A stretch of DNA of 64,000 bases from Arthrobacter pascens (GCF_030816475.1 NZ_JAUSXF010000001.1:1984001-2048000); one strand, 5' to 3'. Numbered from the stretch's first letter, positions 1 to 10,167 are shown. Notes: a model not told the origin generated them from the letters alone. Numbers and translations: made by a program.

Positions 1-61
1 CTGGATCAGTTGGACCGGCAGGGAATGGCCCCGAGGAGAGCGGCCCGGAAATAGAGGACAT
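1..61 (-). CDS. Start of a protein running off the left edge (possible HelY-type DEAD/DEAH helicase)
   Basis: An open frame begins at an ATG 22 nt after the tatC stop on the same strand and stays open to the window edge. About 20 residues are visible, rich in Ser, Pro and Gly (MSSISGPLSSGPF...), and no domain can be recognised. The helicase suggestion rests only on position: in mycobacteria helY follows tatA-tatC in this order and orientation. No strong ribosome binding site is seen before the ATG, so the exact start is uncertain. Confidence 0.35.
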   Translation of the reverse strand, partial: MSSISGPLSSGPFPAGPTDP

Positions 62-83
62 AGACCAAGCCTAGTGCCCCGGG

Positions 84-920
84 CTAGAGGTTCTTCAGTT
101 CGCTGCCCGGCGTCGCGACGTCCGCCGTCGCCTCCGTCTCAGCGGTTTGTTTGGCCACCCGCCGATCGCGTCGTTTGTCATTCATGATGCAGATGCCGAT
201 GGCAGCAAAATAAAGGACCAGCAGCGGACCTGCGAGCATGAACATCGAGATGGCGTCAGCCCCGGGGGCTGCAACGGCAGATAGAACGAACACCACGAAA
301 ACCGTAATCCGCCAGGCTTTCAGGATGGTCCGGCCCCTGACCACTCCGGCCATGTTGATGCCCACAAGGACTACCGGAACGAGGAAGGCGAAGCCGAGGA
401 CCAGCACCATGCGGGTGACGAAGTCGATGTAGTCGCGGGCATCGATGATGTTTGAAAACCCGGCCGGCGTGAACTGGGTAAGCGCACGGACAACCTGGGG
501 CACCACGAGCCAGCCCGCCCAGATTCCGGTCAGGAACAGCGGCACGGCGGCCGTCATGTAGCCAAGGGTGTAGCGGCGTTCAGTGCTGGTGAGGCCAGGT
601 GTAATGAACGCCCACAGCTGGTAGATCCAGATCGGGCTGGAGATGACCAGCCCGATGATGAGCGACATCTGCAACTGGAAGTCGAACGCTGAGCCGATGT
701 TCGAGAAATTGACCGACGAGACGCCGCCGGTCTGCTGGGAGATCCGGTCGACGGGCTCCTTCAACGCCGCCAGCAGCGGATTGTAGACTATCCAGCCGCC
801 GATGGCGCCGATCAGGATGCCGATGCCGGACTTGATCAGCCGGTTTTTCAGCTCCTTGAGGTGGTCCCAAAGAGCCATCCGACCCTCAGGGTTGGATTTA
901 CGGCCCCTCGTCAGTGCCAC
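84..920 (-). CDS. tatC: Sec-independent protein translocase subunit TatC
   Basis: TatC is the multispanning receptor that binds twin-arginine signal peptides in the cytoplasmic membrane and works with TatA to export folded proteins. The 278-residue product has six hydrophobic segments (near residues 31-50, 84-106, 120-142, 168-190, 203-220 and 223-245) and the typical N-terminal cytoplasmic helix with MALWDHLKELKNRL. The GTG start at 920 lies 6 nt after the tatA stop, indicating one transcript. An internal ATG at residue 15 matches the usual TatC start, so the first 14 residues may not be translated. The tail is charged and Thr/Ala rich. Confidence 0.95.
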   Translation of the reverse strand: MALTRGRKSNPEGRMALWDHLKELKNRLIKSGIGILIGAIGGWIVYNPLLAALKEPVDRISQQTGGVSSVNFSNIGSAFDFQLQMSLIIGLVISSPIWIYQLWAFITPGLTSTERRYTLGYMTAAVPLFLTGIWAGWLVVPQVVRALTQFTPAGFSNIIDARDYIDFVTRMVLVLGFAFLVPVVLVGINMAGVVRGRTILKAWRITVFVVFVLSAVAAPGADAISMFMLAGPLLVLYFAAIGICIMNDKRRDRRVAKQTAETEATADVATPGSELKNL

Positions 921-926
921 CTGTCG

Positions 927-1199
927 TCAGGCGCGGTTCGACGGCGGAACGTCGGTGCCGTCAGCGGGCTCGGCGGGCTTGGCCTGCGGGTGGTTGACGA
1001 CCCTGCCCTCCACCGGCCCCGTTGCGTCAGTGGACTCGGTCTTGCCGTCGTTCTTCATTTCCTTGACCTCGGACTTGATGATCCGCATGGACTGGCCAAG
1101 GCTGCGCGCCATGGCAGGAAGCTTGGGCGCGGCAAAGAGCAGCAAAGCCACGATAATGATAATGACGATTGGCCAGGGGCCATCAAAGAGTTTTCCCAC
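927..1199 (-). CDS. tatA: Sec-independent protein translocase subunit TatA
   Basis: TatA oligomerises to form the protein-conducting element of the Tat pathway. This 90-residue protein shows the whole family layout: a short N-terminus, one membrane helix (PIVIIIIVALLLFAAPKLP, residues about 10-28), a hinge, an amphipathic helix (MARSLGQSMRIIKSEVKEM) and a variable charged tail. It starts at GTG with AGGAC upstream and precedes tatC by 6 nt. No tatB is nearby, so TatA and TatC form the visible pair, as often found in actinobacteria. Confidence 0.96.
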   Translation of the reverse strand: MGKLFDGPWPIVIIIIVALLLFAAPKLPAMARSLGQSMRIIKSEVKEMKNDGKTESTDATGPVEGRVVNHPQAKPAEPADGTDVPPSNRA

Positions 1200-1231
1200 G
1201 GGAAGTCCTTTCCTCTTAATACATCCTACGT

Positions 1232-1582
1232 CTAAGTGAAGTCCAGATCGCCAAGCGACTGCGGCTGTCCCCTGTCGGTCCTGCGCAGGACCCGGCGTAG
1301 GCGTCGGTCTTCCCGGCGGGATGACTTGGATGTGAGGTAATCATGACGCATCCGGGCGGGCGAGGCAAAAACGGCAGAACCGGGCTGTGCTGCATCCGCC
1401 GACCGGGGCTCGTCGACGTGCGGCAATGCCGGGGCCAGGTGCCCCAGTTTCTCTCCCGCGGCGCCCAGGTCCTTGACCGTTGCCATGAACTGCCGAAACA
1501 GCCGGATCCCCAAGAGGAGGTAAAAAAGCAGGGACAGTGCAACGAGCGCTATCCAGATTAGTATCCAAGTCCACCAAGGCAT
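1232..1582 (-). CDS. Small membrane protein between pafBC and tatA
   Basis: Hypothetical protein of 116 residues starting MPWWTWILIW. One strongly hydrophobic N-terminal helix (about residues 3-25) is followed by a short amphipathic stretch and a basic C-terminal tail rich in Arg and Asp. The start ATG at 1582 is 10 nt downstream of the pafBC stop. A longer reading from 1678 would place about 32 basic residues, antisense-like in composition, before the hydrophobic helix and overlap pafBC, so it is rejected. The function is unknown; the position suggests cotranscription with pafBC and the tat genes. Confidence 0.7.
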   Translation of the reverse strand: MPWWTWILIWIALVALSLLFYLLLGIRLFRQFMATVKDLGAAGEKLGHLAPALPHVDEPRSADAAQPGSAVFASPARMRHDYLTSKSSRREDRRLRRVLRRTDRGQPQSLGDLDFT

Positions 1583-1592
1583 GCTGAGAAGT

Positions 1593-3578
1593 CTAGCCGC
1601 CGTACCTGGCCAATGACGCTTCGATCCATTCGAGTGCCGATTCCGCCAGTTCCGCCGGCTCCAGGATGCGCACGGCACCCCCGTGCTGGGCGATGAACAT
1701 GGGAAGCCACGCGGTGTTGCCGAAGCGGATCTCAGCCACCAGGCCGCCGTCCGGAAGACCCGCCGTCCGTTCCGCGTAATAGTCGTCCGCCAGGCCCGCG
1801 CCCTGCCTGGTGAGCTGGACGGTCACAATGGTGTCGTCATCGCTCGGGGTGAACAGTTTGGCCGGGAATCCTTCGGCGGGAGCAAGCCGGGAGGATACCT
1901 GCCTGCCGTTTGGCTTCAGCTCCTGCACCCGGTCAAGCCGGAAGTTCCTGAGCCCCTGCGCAGAGTGGCAGAAGGCCTCAAAGTACCAGGTGTTGTCCAG
2001 CGAATACAGGCGCAGCGGGTCCACGTCGCGCTCCGAAACTTTGTCACGCTGCGGGGAAAGGTAGACGAGGTGAAGCTGCGCCCGCCTGCCGATAGCGTGA
2101 CGGACAGTATCCAGGATGGCGGAATCGGCAGGGCTGACCTCCGGCGCTGCCAGCGCCCCGGCGCGCAGTCCTTCTTCCCCGGCGGCCGCCATGAGCTTCA
2201 GGGTGACGGATTCAAGGGCGCCGCCTTCAGCGAGTTCCGGCAGCCCGTTCAGTGTCTCCAGGCCCGTCAGCAGCGCGCAGGCCTCTTCCACAGTGAAGCG
2301 GACGGGCCTGTTGAGGTCCAGGTCCTGGGTGATGTAGACGTGGTCGTCTTCCCACTGGATATCCAGCAGGTCGTCCGGGTATCCGCCCGGCAGCCCGGAA
2401 CAGATAAGGATCTGCAGATCCTCCTCGAGCTCCTTGCGGGTGATCCCGAACCGCCCGGCAACCTCCTGGATGTGCAGTCCCTGGTTGTGGACCAGGAACG
2501 GGACCAGCTGGAGCATGCGCTTGAGCTGATCTTCGGAGGTCCTTTTCCGGGCTGTCCTGGCGTGGGAGGCATCGGCCAGGTCGAATGCCGGGATGGGAGC
2601 CGAGCAGAAATCGGCGGCTTCACGCAGCCTTCGGCGCACAGCTGCCACGAGTTCCTCAGGCGCCACGGCGACCGCGTTCGGGCCATAGGAGGCTAATTCC
2701 TCGGCAAGCACCTCTGCATCCCTGAAGTTAAGCTGCAGACGATCAAAACCGTCGTCGTGCTTGTCCGTACGCGGGCTGTCCACGGGAATTGCGCGCTGAC
2801 GCAGTCCCAGCAGCCGCCCCGACCGGACATCCACGACGGCGGCGCGGAGCGGCAGTTCGGGTAGGGCGTCCAGGTCTTCGCGGATATTGAAATTCGACGG
2901 GGGTGAGTATTTCTCCTTGTCCATCACGGTGACGGCGCGGGTCATCCGCGAAAGCCGGAAATGGCGCAGCGCCTGACGTGAGCGGTCGTAGCCCGCAAGA
3001 TACCACTGGCCGAATCGGCTCCCCAGGCCCCAGGGCTCCACAGTCCGCTGTTCTTCGCTGCCCGTCGTACCGGCCAGGTAAGGGAAGCTGACCGGGTGCC
3101 GGGCATGCATGGCGGCGACTAGGTCATCGAAGGCCTGGCCGGCGGGTTTGATCCGGGGCTGCACGCCGACGGGAAGTTCGACGTCGGCCAGGCCGCTGGA
3201 GGCCTGGAGTTTCCGCAGGGCGTTTTCGGCGGCGCTGCCCAGGGCGGCGCGCTCCCACAACTGAGATGCCAGGAGAAGCACGGTCCACTCCCCCGGGCTG
3301 AGCTGTACGTCCGGCAGCCGGTTGGACTCCTTGCCGATCCGGTAGCGCGTGGTGGCGGGATCGTCCTCGCTCCACCCCAGGTCCGTGACGGTCTCCACCT
3401 CGAACCCGAACTGCCGAAGCTCGTTCTTGTCCCGCTCAAACATCCGGCCAAACGACACATCGTTGCCGGAGGTGTCGTGGTAGACCTTTTCCCGCAGCTC
3501 ACTGCGGCGCAGGCCGTATTTGGTGTTCAGGAGTGCGATCAGCAGATTCAGCAGGCGTTCAGTACGGGATGCGGACAC
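1593..3578 (-). CDS. pafBC: PafBC, fused WYL-domain DNA-damage response activator
   Basis: In mycobacteria PafB and PafC are two proteins that together activate the LexA/RecA-independent DNA damage regulon. Here one 661-residue protein holds both: a winged helix-turn-helix (residues 1-75), a WYL domain (about 160-230, with EPWGLGSRFGQWYLAGYD), a second winged HTH (about 345-410, LHIQEVAGRFGITRKELEED) and a second WYL domain (about 495-560, DPLRLYSLDNTWYFEAFCH), then a C-terminal extension. Natural fusions of this kind are known from Arthrobacter. The start is GTG at 3578. It lies downstream of pafA and the FKBP genes but is separated from the nearest by 140 nt, so it may have its own promoter. 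Confidence 0.93.
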   Translation of the reverse strand: MSASRTERLLNLLIALLNTKYGLRRSELREKVYHDTSGNDVSFGRMFERDKNELRQFGFEVETVTDLGWSEDDPATTRYRIGKESNRLPDVQLSPGEWTVLLLASQLWERAALGSAAENALRKLQASSGLADVELPVGVQPRIKPAGQAFDDLVAAMHARHPVSFPYLAGTTGSEEQRTVEPWGLGSRFGQWYLAGYDRSRQALRHFRLSRMTRAVTVMDKEKYSPPSNFNIREDLDALPELPLRAAVVDVRSGRLLGLRQRAIPVDSPRTDKHDDGFDRLQLNFRDAEVLAEELASYGPNAVAVAPEELVAAVRRRLREAADFCSAPIPAFDLADASHARTARKRTSEDQLKRMLQLVPFLVHNQGLHIQEVAGRFGITRKELEEDLQILICSGLPGGYPDDLLDIQWEDDHVYITQDLDLNRPVRFTVEEACALLTGLETLNGLPELAEGGALESVTLKLMAAAGEEGLRAGALAAPEVSPADSAILDTVRHAIGRRAQLHLVYLSPQRDKVSERDVDPLRLYSLDNTWYFEAFCHSAQGLRNFRLDRVQELKPNGRQVSSRLAPAEGFPAKLFTPSDDDTIVTVQLTRQGAGLADDYYAERTAGLPDGGLVAEIRFGNTAWLPMFIAQHGGAVRILEPAELAESALEWIEASLARYGG

Positions 3579-3718
3579 TCTGCAACGTTACTAAAAACCC
3601 CGCAGGAACGCAGGAAGCGCGGAAACTACAGGAACAGATCCTGAAAGTTACCGCGCCTCCGGTGCTGGCGTGCCTATTGCGGCTCCGAATTAGGTGGCTC
3701 CGCCTCTTGCGGCTAAGG

Positions 3719-4114
3719 TCAGCGGACGCCCACGAGGTCAACCACGAAGATCAGCGCTTCGTTGGGTGCGATTGCCCCGCCGGCGCCGCGGGAGCCGTAG
3801 GCAAGCTCTGAGGGGATCTCCAGGCGGCGGCGTCCGCCGACCTTCATTCCCAGCAGGCCCTGGTCCCAGCCCTGGATGACCTGGCCGACGCCGACCCGGA
3901 AGTCCAGCGGGGCGCCCCGGCCCCAGGAAGCGTCGAACTCCTCGCCGGTGGACCAGGCGACACCCACGTAATGGGTGGAGACGGTATCGCCGGCCTTGGC
4001 CTCGGCGCCGTCGCCCTCGATGAGGTCGGTGATGACCAGTTCGGTGGGCACATCGCCTTCGGGGAAGTCAATTTCAGGCTTCTGGCGGTCGAAATTGCGC
4101 TGACCAAATGACAT
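3719..4114 (-). CDS. FKBP-type peptidyl-prolyl cis-trans isomerase (cytoplasmic)
   Basis: A single FKBP domain of 131 residues with the family signatures VSTHYVGVAWSTGEEFDASW, VGQVIQGWDQGLLGMKVGGRR, IPSELAYGSRG and a closing LIFVVDLV. It catalyses proline isomerisation during folding. No signal peptide is present. The ATG at 4114 has AAAGGAG at ideal spacing; an in-frame extension to 4273 would run into the upstream FKBP gene and is rejected. It is 55 nt downstream of a second, exported FKBP, so the two are probably cotranscribed. Confidence 0.92.
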   Translation of the reverse strand: MSFGQRNFDRQKPEIDFPEGDVPTELVITDLIEGDGAEAKAGDTVSTHYVGVAWSTGEEFDASWGRGAPLDFRVGVGQVIQGWDQGLLGMKVGGRRRLEIPSELAYGSRGAGGAIAPNEALIFVVDLVGVR

Positions 4115-4169
4115 GGTTGCTCCTTTGATTGAGGTGGGTGATGTCTGGAATCGGATGCTTTGTTTGCCG

Positions 4170-5102
4170 CTAGTGTGCGGCGAGGATGTCGACGACGAAG
4201 ACAAGGTCGCCCTTGGCCTGGCCCTGGCCTGCGTCACCATAGGCAAGGTCCTTGGGAACCACCAGGAGGACACGGGAGCCGACGGTCTTACCTGTCAGGC
4301 CCTGGGTCCAGCCCGGGATGACTCCTGTCAGCGCGAAGCTGGCAGGTTGTCCGCGGTCAAAGCTCGAGTCGAACTTGGTGCCGCCCACGAGCGTGACGCC
4401 CACGTAGTTGACGGTGAGCGTGTCGGTCGCCTTGACCTCCGCACCCTTACCCTTGATCAGGTCCTGCGACACGAGTGCCGTCGGAGCCGCAACGCCATCG
4501 ACGTTGATCTCCGGAATGCCCTTGTCGTTCTCCTTGACGGTGGGGAGGCCGGCAGGCGGGGTAACGACGTCGCCTTCGGGCTTCTGGAGAGCCGGGGTAA
4601 CGTCCGCAGCGGAGAGCAGCTTGATGACGAGTAGTTGTGTCGGCTGGGCCGGCGTGCCCTCGGCGGCCGGCTGGCCCGGGATGGCGAGGGCGAGGCTAGA
4701 ACCGACCTTCGCACCCACAAACGCGTTGTAGATCATGGCGTTGCCGGTCTTGAGTTCATCGTTGAGTTCGAGTGGCTCAGGATCCTTGGCGTAGGTATCC
4801 TCCAGGGTGGATCCGTCGGTTCCGCTCAGTGCGAGGATCGAGAGGCTCGCTACCTGGTTCGCCTTGACCCGATCGCCGCTTCCCTCGGTGACCACTTTGA
4901 CCGTGGGCTCCGTGACGTCAAGCGGCTTGGCGAAATCGACGCCGGGAGCCTTCTTGTCCCCGTTGTCCGTCAGTTTCAGGGAGTCGAACTTGGCAGTATC
5001 GCCAGCGGACTGGCTGGTGGGCTCCGGTGCCGCTGCGGGAGAACCGCCACAGGCGGTAAGCATCAGCAGACCGGGGATAATGATTGCTAGGATTCGGCGC
5101 AC
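4170..5102 (-). CDS. FKBP-type peptidyl-prolyl isomerase, exported lipoprotein
   Basis: A 310-residue protein with an N-terminal lipoprotein signal (MRRILAIIIPGLLMLTACGG, predicted lipidated Cys at residue 18), a Ser/Pro/Ala-rich linker, a divergent first FKBP-like half (about 70-175) and a well-conserved C-terminal FKBP domain (about 210-310; VNYVGVTLVGGTKFDSSFDR, IPGWTQGLTGKTVGSRVLLV, DLAYGDAG). It is expected to assist folding outside the membrane. The start is GTG at 5102. The gene follows pafA after 111 nt. Confidence 0.9.
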   Translation of the reverse strand: MRRILAIIIPGLLMLTACGGSPAAAPEPTSQSAGDTAKFDSLKLTDNGDKKAPGVDFAKPLDVTEPTVKVVTEGSGDRVKANQVASLSILALSGTDGSTLEDTYAKDPEPLELNDELKTGNAMIYNAFVGAKVGSSLALAIPGQPAAEGTPAQPTQLLVIKLLSAADVTPALQKPEGDVVTPPAGLPTVKENDKGIPEINVDGVAAPTALVSQDLIKGKGAEVKATDTLTVNYVGVTLVGGTKFDSSFDRGQPASFALTGVIPGWTQGLTGKTVGSRVLLVVPKDLAYGDAGQGQAKGDLVFVVDILAAH

Positions 5103-5213
5103 GTAAGAGAACTTTCGTCGGGGCAGGGTGGACGCGGTGCCCGAAGAAAATCACTCGGCACCGCCGCAGGGCCAAGGAACGGCCCTATCAAGAATAGCCC
5201 CTGAAGCTGGGTG

Positions 5214-6578
5214 TCAGCCCATAGAGTCCAGAAGCGCATCCACCCGGTCATCCACACTGCGGAAGGGATCCTTACAAAGGATGGTCTGGTGTGCCCGGTC
5301 ATTCAGCTTCAAATGCACCCAGTCGACGGTGTAGTCCCGGCCCAGTTCCTGCGCCCGGCGGACGAAGTCACCGCGCAATTTTGCCCTGGTGGTTTGTGGC
5401 GGGGCGTCCACTGCGTCCTTGACCACGGTGTCGTCCACGATGCGGCGGGCCGCGCCCCTGGACTGCAGAAGGTAGTACAGTCCACGGCTGCGTGAAATGT
5501 CATGGTAAGTGAGGTCCAGCTGGGCGATCCGCGGGGCGTCCAGGCCCAGCCCGTGGCGTTCGCGGTAGTTGTCCATGAGCTTCTTCTTGATGGCCCAGTC
5601 AATTTCGGTGTCGATCGAGCTGGTGTCACCGCTTTCGATGGCCTTCAGGGTCCTGCCCCAGAGGTCGAGGATGAGCGGCACATGGGGGTTGTGTGCCCCG
5701 TGCTCCTGGACAAAGGCGGTGACTTTGGTCAGGTACTCCTGCTGGATCTCCAGTGCAGTCAGCTGCCGGCCGTTTGCGAGCCGGACGAGTGCCCGCCCGC
5801 TCAGGTCGTGGGAAATCTCGCGGATGCTGCGGATGGGGTTCTCCATCCGCATATCGCGCATGATCACTCCGGCCTCGATCATGCGCAGGATGAGGTCCAC
5901 GGTTCCCACCTTCAGCAGTGCCGTGGTCTCGGACATGTTGGAGTCACCGACGATGACGTGGAGCCGTCTGAAGAACTCGGCGTCGGCGTGCGGCTCGTCC
6001 CTGGTGTTGATGATGGGGCGCGAGCGGGTGGTGGCCGACGAGACGCCTTCCCAGATGTGGTCCGCGCGCTGGGAGAACGCGTAGGTTGCCCCGTGCGGCG
6101 TCTTCAGGATCTTCCCTGCCCCCGCGACCAGTTGGCGCGTGACCAGGAACGGAATCAGGATTTCGGCGAGCCTGGAGAATTCGCCCCGTCGCGGAATCAG
6201 GTAGTTCTCGTGGCTGCCGTAGGAGTTCCCGGCTGAATCAGTGTTGTTCTTGAACAGGTAGACGGTGCCGTTGAATCCCTCGGCCGCCAGCCTCGTCTGT
6301 GCCTCCTCCACGAGGTCGTCGAGGATGAGCTCGCCGGCGCGGTCGTGGGCGATGAGCTGGGCGAGGTCATCACATTCCGCGGTGGCATACTCGGGGTGCG
6401 AGCCGACGTCGAGGTACAGGCGTGAACCGTTGGTGAGGAAGACGTTGGATGACCGTCCCCAGCTGACCACTTTGCGGAACAGGTAGCGGGCTACCTCCTC
6501 GGGCGCCAGCGGGCGTGAATCCGGGCTCGAATAGGAAATGCCGAATTCGGTCTCAATACCGAAGATCCTCTTGTCCAT
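5214..6578 (-). CDS. pafA: Pup-protein ligase PafA
   Basis: PafA phosphorylates the C-terminal glutamate of Pup with ATP and joins it to substrate lysines. The product (454 residues) begins [14 protein letters not shown], whose glutamates are the Mg-ATP ligands of the carboxylate-amine-ligase fold, and carries [12 protein letters not shown] with the conserved catalytic-region aspartate. The ATG at 6578 comes one base after the prcA stop, and GAGGAGGA inside the end of prcA serves as ribosome binding site, so translation is coupled. A TTG 18 nt upstream is inside prcA and not credible. Confidence 0.96.
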   Translation of the reverse strand: MDKRIFGIETEFGISYSSPDSRPLAPEEVARYLFRKVVSWGRSSNVFLTNGSRLYLDVGSHPEYATAECDDLAQLIAHDRAGELILDDLVEEAQTRLAAEGFNGTVYLFKNNTDSAGNSYGSHENYLIPRRGEFSRLAEILIPFLVTRQLVAGAGKILKTPHGATYAFSQRADHIWEGVSSATTRSRPIINTRDEPHADAEFFRRLHVIVGDSNMSETTALLKVGTVDLILRMIEAGVIMRDMRMENPIRSIREISHDLSGRALVRLANGRQLTALEIQQEYLTKVTAFVQEHGAHNPHVPLILDLWGRTLKAIESGDTSSIDTEIDWAIKKKLMDNYRERHGLGLDAPRIAQLDLTYHDISRSRGLYYLLQSRGAARRIVDDTVVKDAVDAPPQTTRAKLRGDFVRRAQELGRDYTVDWVHLKLNDRAHQTILCKDPFRSVDDRVDALLDSMG

Positions 6579-6579
6579 C

Positions 6580-7299
6580 TCAGTCCTCCTCAGCAAGCAG
6601 CGCCGTGATATCCGCCTCGTTCAGTCGCCGGAACGCCCGCCGGGAGCCGCGGGAGCTCTCCGACGTCCGGTCGAGCACTGCAACTTCCACGGCTTGGACC
6701 GGCAATGCCTTGGGCTTCGCGCCAGTCTCCGTGTCAGTGACAAGCGCACGCATCGCCAGGCGGATCGCGTCCCGGAACCGCAGCGAAGCGTGCCAGCCTT
6801 CGGCGATGGCGGATGACACTTTCTCCGCCTGGCCGCCCATCACGATGAAGCCTTTCTCGTCGGCGATGGAACCATCAAAAGTCAGCCGGTAGAGATGGTC
6901 CATCTCCTGGCTGGAGCCGACCTCTGTGACCGCCAGTTCGACCTCGAACGGCTTTTGCTCTGCTGTGAACACGGCTCCGAGGCTTTGCGCGTAGACACTC
7001 GCCAGGCCCCGGGCTGTAACGTCGTCCCGGTCATAGGAGTAACCGCGGACGTCTGCATACCGCACCCCGGCCTGGCGCAGGCTTTCGAATTCGTTGTACT
7101 TGCCGACCGCGGCAAAGGCGATCTTGTCGTAGATCTCGCCGATCTTGTGCAGCGACGGCGACGGGTTCTCAGCCACCAGGGCGATGCCGTCCTCGCAGCT
7201 GATAACTACCACCGACCGGCCCCGTGCAATGCCTTTCCGTGCGAAGTCCGCACGGTCCTTCATTAACTGCTCAGGCGATACATAAAACTGCTGGGTCAT
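6580..7299 (-). CDS. prcA: 20S proteasome alpha subunit
   Basis: PrcA forms the outer heptameric rings of the proteasome core and the gate for ARC. It has 239 residues and begins [23 protein letters not shown], the gate region followed by the alpha-type helix and [20 protein letters not shown]. It lacks the N-terminal catalytic Thr, as expected for alpha subunits. The chosen ATG lies one base after the prcB stop; the frame extends upstream but only within prcB. The C-terminus is acidic (LLAEED). It pairs with PrcB directly upstream. Confidence 0.96.
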   Translation of the reverse strand: MTQQFYVSPEQLMKDRADFARKGIARGRSVVVISCEDGIALVAENPSPSLHKIGEIYDKIAFAAVGKYNEFESLRQAGVRYADVRGYSYDRDDVTARGLASVYAQSLGAVFTAEQKPFEVELAVTEVGSSQEMDHLYRLTFDGSIADEKGFIVMGGQAEKVSSAIAEGWHASLRFRDAIRLAMRALVTDTETGAKPKALPVQAVEVAVLDRTSESSRGSRRAFRRLNEADITALLAEED

Positions 7300-7300
7300 A

Positions 7301-8122
7301 TCAGGCCTCCCGCCGTGCGGAGGACCGCGCTTCGATGATGCTTCCGGCGACCGCCGCGAGCTCAGATTCAGGTACGCGCCGGGCGCCCCCACGGTTGACG
7401 GTATATACGACCGGCCACAACTGACGGACCGGATCGGGACCGCCGGTGGCGGAATCGTCGTCGGCGGCGTCATACAGTGATTCGACGGCGACTGAAACAG
7501 CTTCGGCCTCGGTGAGGCCGGGCCGCCAGAGCTTCTTCAGGGCCCCCCGGGCAAAGACTGAACCGGACCCGACAGTATGGTGCTCGCGCTCCTCATACCT
7601 GCCGCCGGTGACGTCGTATGAAAACAGCCGGCCTATCCCCGCCGTCGTGTCATAACCGGCGAAGAGGGGAACCACCGCAAGCCCCTGAAGGGCCATGGGC
7701 AGGTTTCCGCGGATCATGGCTCCCAGCCTGTTCGCCTTGCCGTCCAGGCTCAGTGGCGTACCTTCGATCTTCTCGTAATGCTCCAGCTCCACCTGGAACA
7801 ACCGGGTGAGGTCGATGGCTATGCCGGCGGTGCCCGCAATGCCAAGCACGGAGTACTGGTCCGCAGGGAATACCTTCTCGATGTGCCTGCTGGCAATCAT
7901 GTTGCCCATGGTCGCCCGCCGGTCCCCGGCCATCAGGACACCGCCGCCGTAGCTCAGGGCCACGATGGTGGTGGCATGAGGGACCTGCAGCGGAGTGGCC
8001 GGGCCGGAACCGGCCGGCAGCGCGCGGCCGTACGGAAGCAGCTCCGGCCGGTCACGCTGCAGATGCTCCGAAAATGACGACGTCGCGTTGCCGGCTACCT
8101 GGTTGGCGGTTGATTCCTGCAC
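7301..8122 (-). CDS. prcB: 20S proteasome beta subunit (catalytic)
   Basis: PrcB supplies the proteolytic sites. The 273-residue precursor has a 50-residue propeptide ending in PHA, cleaved before [20 protein letters not shown], so Thr51 becomes the N-terminal nucleophile. The Asp and Arg of GDRRAT and the [14 protein letters not shown] region match the family. It starts at ATG about 81 nt downstream of pup and is followed after one base by prcA. Confidence 0.97.
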   Translation of the reverse strand: MQESTANQVAGNATSSFSEHLQRDRPELLPYGRALPAGSGPATPLQVPHATTIVALSYGGGVLMAGDRRATMGNMIASRHIEKVFPADQYSVLGIAGTAGIAIDLTRLFQVELEHYEKIEGTPLSLDGKANRLGAMIRGNLPMALQGLAVVPLFAGYDTTAGIGRLFSYDVTGGRYEEREHHTVGSGSVFARGALKKLWRPGLTEAEAVSVAVESLYDAADDDSATGGPDPVRQLWPVVYTVNRGGARRVPESELAAVAGSIIEARSSARREA

Positions 8123-8203
8123 TGATGCACTCCTTGAACTGGTACTTCAACGTCTGTACAGATTCCGGCCGGCCGCGGCTACCGCCAGCATCCGGAACCC
8201 GGG

Positions 8204-8407
8204 TTACTGACCACCCTTTTGAACGAACGCACGGACAAACTCTTCGGCATTGGATTCGAGGACGCCGTCGATCTCATCAAGGAGGTCGTCCACGCCCTGA
8301 GTGGACGCCGAAGCCTGGGCTTCAGGGGCCGCAGGAGGGGCCTCCGGGATGTCCTCTTCGACCTGGCTGTCGCGCGATTGTGGCTGCTGCTGCTCCTGGC
8401 CTGCCAT
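8204..8407 (-). CDS. pup: Prokaryotic ubiquitin-like protein Pup
   Basis: The 67-residue tag is largely disordered, Gln/Ser/Pro/Glu rich, with the ARC-binding helical region VDDLLDEIDGVLESNAEEFV and the end FVQKGGQ. The C-terminal Gln means it must be deamidated by Dop before PafA can ligate it. The start ATG has a GGGAGAG-type ribosome binding site. It lies between dop (86 nt upstream) and prcB. Confidence 0.97.
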   Translation of the reverse strand: MAGQEQQQPQSRDSQVEEDIPEAPPAAPEAQASASTQGVDDLLDEIDGVLESNAEEFVRAFVQKGGQ

Positions 8408-8493
8408 TGTGATCTCTCCCTTTCTGAGTCATCCGATCCGGACGGATCTTCCGATACGCCCATATTGCCACGACCTAGGCCAGCTGGCGCGGT

Positions 8494-10167
8494 TTACGCC
8501 GCAGGCGGAGGAGTCGTGTGGCCAAGCAGCTCCGCGAGGAAAGGTCCGGCCGTGCGGTGGCGGGCAAAAAGGGGACCGGTAAGGGCTTTGGTGCCGCGCA
8601 GAGGCTCCCTGGTGGGCACCCGCTGGAGCCGGCCATATCCTGGCACGTCGAAGATGACCGAATCCCAGCTGGCGCCCACTACGTCCTTGCCGAAGCTGCT
8701 GATGCAGCGGCCGCGAAAGAATGCCCGCGTGTCCGACGGCGGTTCGGTCACCGCCGCGGCGATGTCGCCGTCGTCGACGATCCGCTGCACGCGGTTCCGT
8801 GCGAGAAAACGGTAGTACAGGCCCTTCTCCGGCCTGATATCCGCCCACTGCAGGTCCACGAGGCCAAGCCTGGCGTCGTCCCAGGCCAGGCCGTCCCGGT
8901 CGCGGTACCCCTCCAGGAGGGACATCTTGGCCAGCCACTCCACCGACGTGGCAGCGGCGGCAGTGTCGGAATCGAGTTGCGTGAGGGTCGTCGCCCAACG
9001 TTCCAGGACCTGGTGGGTGTGGCCATCGCCGTCGATGGCGTCCCCGACACCTGTGTCCTGCGCCAGCTTGGATGCTGCCTCGTGGTACATCCACTGCAGG
9101 TCCAGGGCCGTGACCCGACGTCCGTCGAGCAGCCTCAGTGTGGCCTTCAGCGAGGTGTCGTGGCTTACCGCCTGCAGGGCCGAGACCGGCTCGTGCACCT
9201 CCACTTTCGGTGCGAGGCCGGCCTCGATGAGGCTCAGCACCATGGCGGTTGTGCCGAACTTCAGGAAGTTCGAGACCTGGCTCAGGTTCGCGTCGCCGAT
9301 GATCACGTGCAGCCGCCGGTATTTGTCTGCGGTGGCGTGCGGCTCATCGCGCGTATTGATGATCGGCCGGCGGATGGTGGTTTCCAGGCCCACTTCGGCC
9401 TCGAAGAAATCCGCGCGCTGGCTGATCTGGTAACCGGCCGTCGAGCTGTCCTGGCCGATGCCGACCCTCCCCGCGCCGCACATGATCTGCCGGGTGACGA
9501 AAAAGGGCGTCAGCCCGCGCACGATGTCACCGAACGGGACCGAACGCGGCATGAGGTAGTTCTCGTGGGAGCCGTAGGAGACGGATTTGTTGTCCGTGTT
9601 GTTCTTATAGAGGTTGACTGCCGGCAGTTCGGGGTCGGTGGCCAGCCGCCGCACGGCGGCCAGCGCCACGAGGTCGCCCGCGGCGTCCCAGGTCACGGCG
9701 TCGCGGGGATTCGTCACCTCAGGGCTTGAGTACTCCGGGTGCGCGTGGTCCACGTACAGGCGGGCGCCGTTCCCCAGAACCATGTTCATCAGGAGCGTGC
9801 CTGACTCATCCTGGCCGTCCAGCTCCAGTTCCTCGCGTCCGTAGGCCAGCGCCACCGCTTCAGCATCGAGCACGGGAGGCTGGTCGGTGAGCTGGCTGGG
9901 GTGCGCCGCTCCCCTTTCCAGGGTCCAGCCGCGGGCGTCGTGAAGTGGTTCCTCGTCGGTGTAGTCCCACCGTGTCTCCGCGCCGCCCGCGGCGCGCTGG
10001 CGCGTCACCTGGGCATAGGCCTGGACCACGCGGGCGGACATCATGGTGGCGTTTGCACTCGGGGCTGTCGGGGCATGGATTCCATATTCCGTCTCCGCCC
10101 CCATAACACGCATTGCCCCGCCGGCGGGGAGCGCTCCCCCTGCGGCGGGTTGCTGTGCTGGCGTCAC
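8494..10167 (-). CDS. dop: Deamidase/depupylase Dop
   Basis: Dop converts the C-terminal Gln of Pup to Glu and removes Pup from conjugates. The protein is homologous to PafA; it carries [15 protein letters not shown] and [16 protein letters not shown], the latter with the aspartate proposed as nucleophile or key catalytic residue. The GTG at 10167 overlaps the ARC stop by four bases (GTGA), implying coupling. That start adds 18 residues ([10 protein letters not shown]...) before the usual N-terminus; the ATG at 10113 is the alternative. With the GTG start the length is 557 residues. Confidence 0.95.
   Translation of the reverse strand: MTPAQQPAAGGALPAGGAMRVMGAETEYGIHAPTAPSANATMMSARVVQAYAQVTRQRAAGGAETRWDYTDEEPLHDARGWTLERGAAHPSQLTDQPPVLDAEAVALAYGREELELDGQDESGTLLMNMVLGNGARLYVDHAHPEYSSPEVTNPRDAVTWDAAGDLVALAAVRRLATDPELPAVNLYKNNTDNKSVSYGSHENYLMPRSVPFGDIVRGLTPFFVTRQIMCGAGRVGIGQDSSTAGYQISQRADFFEAEVGLETTIRRPIINTRDEPHATADKYRRLHVIIGDANLSQVSNFLKFGTTAMVLSLIEAGLAPKVEVHEPVSALQAVSHDTSLKATLRLLDGRRVTALDLQWMYHEAASKLAQDTGVGDAIDGDGHTHQVLERWATTLTQLDSDTAAAATSVEWLAKMSLLEGYRDRDGLAWDDARLGLVDLQWADIRPEKGLYYRFLARNRVQRIVDDGDIAAAVTEPPSDTRAFFRGRCISSFGKDVVGASWDSVIFDVPGYGRLQRVPTREPLRGTKALTGPLFARHRTAGPFLAELLGHTTPPPAA

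Noticed and set aside
1232..1678. 148-residue form of the small membrane protein
   Set aside because: The extra 32 residues overlap pafBC and have antisense-like Arg/Trp composition; the ATG at 1582 fits the membrane-helix start.
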